Positions 59,780 to 64,000 of a DNA stretch of 64,000 nt are shown piece after piece; positions within the stretch are counted from its first letter, which is position 1, and every line of letters begins with the position of its first letter. The notes beneath the pieces were generated by a model. It searched no databases. It worked only from the letters and a program-made list of their open reading frames with translations, and was not told where the DNA came from. Location of the stretch: positions 62,001-126,000 of the forward strand of contig DASXEH010000077.1 in assembly GCA_036490215.1 (NCBI GenBank), written 5' to 3'. Source of the stretch: JASHSH01 sp036490215. Lineage in GTDB: Bacteria > Pseudomonadota > Alphaproteobacteria > Rhodospirillales > Magnetospirillaceae. The translations under genes and the position numbers were made by a program.

Positions 59780-60958
59780 ATGTCCATGCCGCAGCCTCAA
59801 CAGTCTCTGCCCCCCTCCGGCTTTGTCCTAAACAATGCCGGCGTGGCGATTGGCGACCCGATTCCGTGGGTGCGCATTCGTTTGCATCCGCAAGGCGAGG
59901 TCAATCTCGAGCAGTTCGGCGGCCTGCGGACAGCCTTGGTGTTTCTGGGCACGGCTGCGGATCCGCGGGTAAAGGCGGCGCTCGCGCAATTGATTGTCAG
60001 TTTCGATGCGCTGCGGCGCGACCGGCGCGCCAATGATTTTGCCGTCGTGCCGGTTTTCGCCGATCCGGCTTCGGTCGACGACCCCACGGTTAAATCGTGG
60101 TTGGATCGCGCACCGGTGATTTTGGATACAAATCTGGCGCTGCACCGCGCCTTCGGCCTTGCCAATGGCAATACGGTGCGCATCGCTGCATTCATCACCG
60201 ATTCGCAACTGATCGTGCGTCAGGTGGTCGAATTCACGACGCCCGATGGGTTTGCATCATCCGCCGTGGGTGCGGTGCGGTCGCAGCTCGAATCGAACGA
60301 GCCCGGCCACGCGCCGGTGCTGCTGATCCCCGGCGTACTCAGCCCGGCCGAATGCGCCGGGCTGATCGCTTACTATGATTCATCGACGCCCGAAGGCAGC
60401 GGCTACATGCTGAAAGACGCCGACGGTAAATATCGCCTCGTCGACGATCCCAATCGCAAGGTGCGCCGCGACGTGGTGCTGGAAGCCAGCACGCCGCTGT
60501 TCGATTCGGTCATGGAGCGTCTGCGCCGCCGTGTGTTCATGCAGCTGCGCCGCTACTTCATGTTCGAAACGGTGGCGCTCGAACGCATTCTGCTGGCGCG
60601 CTATGCCGCCGACGAAGGCGGACACTTCCGCAAGCACCGCGATTACGCCGATATCGGCTCGCATCGCGAGTTCGGCCTCACGCTCAATCTCAACGACGAT
60701 TTCGCCGGCGGGCATCTGGCCTTCCCCGAATTTCCGGGCGAGCGCTACAAGCCCAGTGCCGGCACCGCGCTGATCTATTCGGGCGCGATCACCCATCAGG
60801 TCGAGCCCGTCACGGCCGGCAATCGCTATTGCCTGCTCTCCTTCATGATGGGTGGTGTGGGTATGGTTCAGGTCGATCGCTATAAGCAGACCCATGGCGA
60901 AGCGATCGCCGCCAACCCAATGCCCGGCGGCTTGCCCGAAGCCTTCGGCCAGCGCTGA
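59780..60958 (+). CDS. Redoxin-like domain fused to a 2OG-Fe(II) oxygenase (prolyl 4-hydroxylase fold)
   Basis: A 392-residue two-domain protein. Residues ~25-165 have a peroxiredoxin-like fold (TALVFLGTAADPRVKAAL; FAVVPVFADPASVDDPTVKS; VILDTNLALHRAFGLANGN) but no catalytic Cys. Residues ~190-370 are a 2OG-Fe(II) oxygenase: VLLIPGVLSPAECAGLIAYY, the H-x-D metal site in GHFRKHRDYADIG, the distal His in GAITHQVEPV and the 2OG-binding Arg in NRYCLLSFMM. Such enzymes hydroxylate proteins or small metabolites. ATG 59780 is chosen; ATG 59786 is also possible. Fusion with a cysteine-less redoxin is unusual. Confidence 0.88.
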   Translation: MSMPQPQQSLPPSGFVLNNAGVAIGDPIPWVRIRLHPQGEVNLEQFGGLRTALVFLGTAADPRVKAALAQLIVSFDALRRDRRANDFAVVPVFADPASVDDPTVKSWLDRAPVILDTNLALHRAFGLANGNTVRIAAFITDSQLIVRQVVEFTTPDGFASSAVGAVRSQLESNEPGHAPVLLIPGVLSPAECAGLIAYYDSSTPEGSGYMLKDADGKYRLVDDPNRKVRRDVVLEASTPLFDSVMERLRRRVFMQLRRYFMFETVALERILLARYAADEGGHFRKHRDYADIGSHREFGLTLNLNDDFAGGHLAFPEFPGERYKPSAGTALIYSGAITHQVEPVTAGNRYCLLSFMMGGVGMVQVDRYKQTHGEAIAANPMPGGLPEAFGQR

Positions 60959-61056
60959 TAATCCTGCATTCGATTTGAGATCAAGAAGCGGAGTGCGGCG
61001 GTAAGCCCGATCGCGCTTTCCTGTGCGTCGATTTCAGACGCATCAGGATTTCGCCC

Positions 61057-62301
61057 ATGGCCTCGCTTCCGTTTCTATCGCCTGCCTTCCATCGCCTCGC
61101 CTGGTCGAATCTCGCCGCGCAATCGGCCGAGCAGATCGGCCTCGCCGCCGCGCCCATCGTCGCCGTTCTGATGCTCGGCGCCGGCGCGAGCCAGACCGGG
61201 TTGCTTCAAGCGGTGCAGACACTCCCGTTCCTGCTCCTGGCAATTCCGCTGGGTCTGCTCGCTGACCGCACGCCGCGGCGCCGCTTGATGCTGTGCGGCG
61301 AAATCCTGCGCGTGGCGTCTTTTATCGGGATCATCATCAGCGTCGAGGCGCATATGCTGAGTGTGGCGATGCTTGCCGCTTTCGGTTTCGTCGGCGCCAC
61401 GGGCACGGTGGCCTGCAGCGTCTCGGCGCCATCGCTGGTGCCATCCCTGGTCGCGCGTGATGGGCTGACGGCCGCGAATGGCCGCCTGGAATTGGTACGC
61501 AGCGTCGCCTATGCCGCCGGCCCCGCTTTGGGCGGCGCGCTGGTGGGATGGATCGGCGCGATGGCGGCCTTTGCCATCGCCGCGCTGATTTCATGCGGTG
61601 CGGCGGTTTTGCTCGGTGGATTGAAAGAGTCGCCCCGCGCGAAGCTGCCGCCGCGAAATCCCATACAGGATATCGCCGAGGGTGGCCGTTTTGTCTTCGC
61701 CCATCCGCTGCTGCGTCCGATTCTGGCCACCGCCGTCGTGTTCAACATCGCCTTCTTCGTGCAGCAGGCCGTGTTCGTACCTTACGCGGTGCATGCGTTG
61801 CATCTGTCGGCCTCAGGCGTCGGCGTGACGATGGCGGCCTATGGCGGCGGGATGCTGGTGGCGGCGCTGTTCGCCGGCCGGATCATGCGGCGTTTGCCGT
61901 TCGGCATGACCATCGCGATCGGGCCGCTCACCGGGCTTTGCGCGGCCATCGCCATGGCCGTGACGATTTGGGTGCCATCGATGGCGGTGGCAATGGTCAG
62001 CTTCTTCCTGATCGGCGCAGGCCCGATTCTCTGGGTCATCGGCACCACGACTTTGCGCCAGTTGGTCACGCCACAGCGGCTCCTGGGCCGCGTCTCGGCG
62101 ATCCTGACGGTGGCCACCTTCGGCGCGCGGCCGTTGGGGGCGGGCATCGGCGCATTGATCGGTGGCCTCTATGGCGCACCAATTTGTCTGCTTTTGGCAC
62201 TCGCGGGTTTCGGTGTTCAAGCGCTCATCATTCTGGCGTCGCCCGCTGTGCATCTGAAAACACAGCCTCAACCAGTTGGCGATTTGTCGCCTGCGGAATG
62301 A
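61057..62301 (+). CDS. MFS transporter (EntS/MFS_3-like exporter)
   Basis: A 414-residue, 12-helix permease. It starts FLSPAFHRLAWSNLAAQSAE then QIGLAAAPIVAVLMLGAGAS, and has the motif A loop IPLGLLADRTPRRRLMLCGE. This layout, with SLVARDGLTAANGRLELVRS in the helix 4-5 region, is characteristic of the MFS_3/EntS group, which exports siderophores or drugs. No siderophore genes are nearby. It lies 98 bp downstream of the oxygenase gene. Confidence 0.92.
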   Translation: MASLPFLSPAFHRLAWSNLAAQSAEQIGLAAAPIVAVLMLGAGASQTGLLQAVQTLPFLLLAIPLGLLADRTPRRRLMLCGEILRVASFIGIIISVEAHMLSVAMLAAFGFVGATGTVACSVSAPSLVPSLVARDGLTAANGRLELVRSVAYAAGPALGGALVGWIGAMAAFAIAALISCGAAVLLGGLKESPRAKLPPRNPIQDIAEGGRFVFAHPLLRPILATAVVFNIAFFVQQAVFVPYAVHALHLSASGVGVTMAAYGGGMLVAALFAGRIMRRLPFGMTIAIGPLTGLCAAIAMAVTIWVPSMAVAMVSFFLIGAGPILWVIGTTTLRQLVTPQRLLGRVSAILTVATFGARPLGAGIGALIGGLYGAPICLLLALAGFGVQALIILASPAVHLKTQPQPVGDLSPAE

Positions 62302-62372
62302 AGCTTTTATGACCTTCCTCTGCGCCTGCGGCGCGCATGGACTCCGGCGCGAATCCGGGATAATCGGAAGGC

Positions 62373-63761
62373 ATGGCCCAGTCTCCGACATTCCGCCGCG
62401 CGTTCGCCCTGGTCATCTGGGTCGTCGTCCCGATTCTGGCCATCTTCGCCGCGCTTGCGATCTCGGGCGAATTGCGGGTGTTGATCGCCGCCATCGGCGC
62501 GGTCGTGGCGATCGTTCTGGCTATGATCCCGGCGCGAAGACTGGTGCGCGATTTCGATGACGCAACCGAATATGCGAATCGCCTGGCCGATGGCGCCCAG
62601 GTTACGCCACCGGATGTCGGCACGGAAACCGCAGCCGCGATGGTCAGCGCCCTCGAACGGCTGCGGCGCGGGGTTAAAACGCGCGATGCCACGCTCGAAG
62701 GCCTGCTCGATATGCATGAGCAGCTGTTCGACAGCCTGCCGGGCCCGACATTCCTGTTGAACGCCCAACGCCGCATCACCCGCGTCAATCGCGCCGCGCG
62801 CACCTTGTTCGGCGAAAAACTTCGCGAGCGCGATCTTGCGACCGTGCTGCGCAACCCGCCACTGCTCGATGCGGTCGAGCGCGCGATGCAGGGTGGTCCG
62901 GGTGACGCGGTTGAGTTCACTTTGCCGGGTGGGCCCGACGGTGTGTTCCGCGCGGTGATCGAACCGCTGCCCAAGCCGGCGGTGGACGGCACGCTGGCGG
63001 TGGTGGCGCTGCACGATGTCACCGAGCTGAAGCGCGTCGAGCGCATGCGCGCCGATTTCGTCGCCAATGCCAGCCACGAGTTGCGCACGCCGCTGGCCGC
63101 GCTGCTGGGCTTCATCGAAACGCTGCAGGGTCCTGCGAAAGACGATCGCGAGGCGCATGAACGCTTCCTCGGCATCATGCATGAACAGGCCGCGCGCATG
63201 TCGCGCCTGGTGGCCGATCTGCTGACGCTCTCGCGCATCGAGCTCTCGGAACACAGCCGGCCGCAGGGCCGGGCCGATCTTGGCCCGATTTTGAAGCGTG
63301 TTGCCGAGGCGCTGGAAATCCATGCGCGCAACAAGCGGATGCGCATCCAGGTCGATTTCCCGATGGACCTGCCCTCGGTCAACGGGCAGGACGACGAACT
63401 CAGCCAGATTTTCCAGAACCTGGTCGACAACGCGATCAAATACGGCCGCGACGGCACCGATGTGGAGATCAAGGCGTGCATCTCCGCCGATCCGCCGCCG
63501 GCCTATCCCGAACGCGCGGCGCGCGCGATTGCGGTGTCGGTGCGCGATCGCGGCGAAGGCATCGCGCGCGAAAATCTGCCGCGCCTGACCGAGCGCTTTT
63601 TCCGCATCGACACGGCGCGTTCGCGCCGCCTCGGTGGCACCGGCCTCGGCCTCGCGATCGTCAAGCATTCGATCAACCGCCATCGCGGCGCGCTGGTGAT
63701 CGACTCGACCCAAGGCGAAGGCAGCACCTTCACCGTCTATCTGCCGGCGTCCGAAGCCTGA
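62373..63761 (+). CDS. PhoR-like sensor histidine kinase
   Basis: A 462-residue kinase with two N-terminal membrane helices (ALVIWVVVPILAIFAALAIS and LRVLIAAIGAVVAIVLAMIP), one PAS domain (LFDSLPGPTFLLNAQRRITR), the H-box RADFVANASHELRTPLAALL and the ATP-binding domain (QIFQNLVDNAIKYGRDG; RLGGTGLGLAIVKHSINRHR). The F-V-A-N-A-S-H-E-L-R-T-P-L pattern with a short PAS matches PhoR of the phosphate regulon. No pst or phoB genes follow within the window, since the next gene is on the other strand, so the assignment to phosphate sensing is tentative. Confidence 0.9.
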   Translation: MAQSPTFRRAFALVIWVVVPILAIFAALAISGELRVLIAAIGAVVAIVLAMIPARRLVRDFDDATEYANRLADGAQVTPPDVGTETAAAMVSALERLRRGVKTRDATLEGLLDMHEQLFDSLPGPTFLLNAQRRITRVNRAARTLFGEKLRERDLATVLRNPPLLDAVERAMQGGPGDAVEFTLPGGPDGVFRAVIEPLPKPAVDGTLAVVALHDVTELKRVERMRADFVANASHELRTPLAALLGFIETLQGPAKDDREAHERFLGIMHEQAARMSRLVADLLTLSRIELSEHSRPQGRADLGPILKRVAEALEIHARNKRMRIQVDFPMDLPSVNGQDDELSQIFQNLVDNAIKYGRDGTDVEIKACISADPPPAYPERAARAIAVSVRDRGEGIARENLPRLTERFFRIDTARSRRLGGTGLGLAIVKHSINRHRGALVIDSTQGEGSTFTVYLPASEA

Positions 63762-63764
63762 ATT

Positions 63765-64000
63765 TCAGGTCGGTGCGTTGCGGCTCGCCCGTGCGATCCA
63801 GGGCAGCAGCGCCAGCGCTGGCAGGGTAATCACCGTGGTCAGCAGGAAATAGTCGACCCAGCCCATCGTCTGGGCCAGCACGCCGCTGATCGAGCCGACG
63901 ATGTTGAGGCCGACCACGGCCACCGAGGACAGCAGCGCGTATTGAGTGGCGGTGAAGGCGGGCGAACAGAGGCTCGACAGATAGGCCACCATCGCCGCCG
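63765..64000 (-). CDS. AmpG-like MFS permease, C-terminal fragment
   Basis: Only the last 78 residues are inside the window; the gene continues past the right edge. They read AAMVAYLSSLCSPAFTATQY then ALLSSVAVVGLNIVGSISG, a match to the last helices of AmpG muropeptide permeases, ending in two hydrophobic segments (WVDYFLLTTVITLPALALLP). AmpG imports anhydromuropeptides for cell-wall recycling. It converges with the PhoR-like kinase, the stops three bases apart. Confidence 0.82.
   Translation of the reverse strand, partial: AAMVAYLSSLCSPAFTATQYALLSSVAVVGLNIVGSISGVLAQTMGWVDYFLLTTVITLPALALLPWIARASRNAPT

Noticed and set aside
1..64000. CRISPR arrays, tRNA or rRNA genes, insertion sequences
   Set aside because: No regularly spaced repeats, no cloverleaf-like or rRNA-like segments and no transposase frames were found on reading both strands.

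Overview
The window is high-GC chromosomal DNA of an alphaproteobacterium, most likely from the Rhodospirillales or a close relative. The evidence is the gene order mnmE-mnmG-rsmG-parA-parB, two perfect parS sites (one inside the 5' end of rsmG), and the reverse-strand block holA-lptE-leuS near a DUF3576 lipoprotein gene. All of these are typical of alphaproteobacterial origin-proximal regions. No tRNA, rRNA, CRISPR array or insertion sequence was seen. Genus cannot be assigned by reading alone. All coordinates and translations were worked out by eye, without database searches.

Layout. 0-2 kb: the end of a DUF255 thioredoxin-fold protein, a DUF6489-ferredoxin pair, and a MazE/MazF-type toxin-antitoxin pair with a perfect 14-bp palindrome at its 5' end. 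2-8 kb: the tRNA-modification, 16S methylation and chromosome-partition cluster. 8-13.5 kb: an accessory insert between parB and holA, with a HigA antitoxin beside what looks like a truncated HigB, a membrane-anchored hybrid histidine kinase, a 56-aa protein of unknown function, and a TetR/DUF2269 divergent pair. 13.5-20 kb: holA-lptE-leuS, separated from the DUF3576 lipoprotein gene by an opposite-strand TPR-sulfotransferase gene. 20-26 kb: a strongly expressed-looking porin with a good terminator, a ThiE-like protein, a YggS-type PLP protein, an L,D-transpeptidase, an unrecognised Ala/Pro-rich protein and a response regulator whose receiver lacks the phospho-acceptor Asp. 26-38 kb: envelope and sugar genes (GT4, GT9, CapD-like epimerase/dehydratase, UDP-glucuronate decarboxylase) mixed with purH, a patatin-like lipase, an FAD oxidoreductase and an alpha/beta hydrolase. 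38-44.5 kb: guaB, an RsmB-type RNA methyltransferase, a PDZ protein, a GST and an NCS1 permease. 44.7-47.9 kb: a tandem duplication described below. 47.9-64 kb: mutS, GNAT, GST, maeB, MFS carriers, a second large multi-PAS hybrid kinase, a redoxin-like/2OG-Fe(II) oxygenase fusion, a PhoR-like kinase and the end of an AmpG-like permease.

The most interesting region is 44.65-47.86 kb. Two consecutive cassettes each encode a GH24 lysozyme-type enzyme without a signal peptide, followed by a signal-peptide-bearing protein. The two enzymes share an N-terminal domain that is 86/98 identical, while their lysozyme domains have diverged strongly. The two secreted partners share a short D-D-R-x-W motif. 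A conserved head, a variable peptidoglycan-cutting tail and a linked periplasmic partner are what polymorphic toxin/immunity systems look like. This is an inference that needs testing.

Other structure includes three copies of a long palindromic intergenic repeat placed just downstream of genes, one of them carrying a second palindromic repeat nested inside it, and several clean inverted repeats in promoter regions that look like operators.
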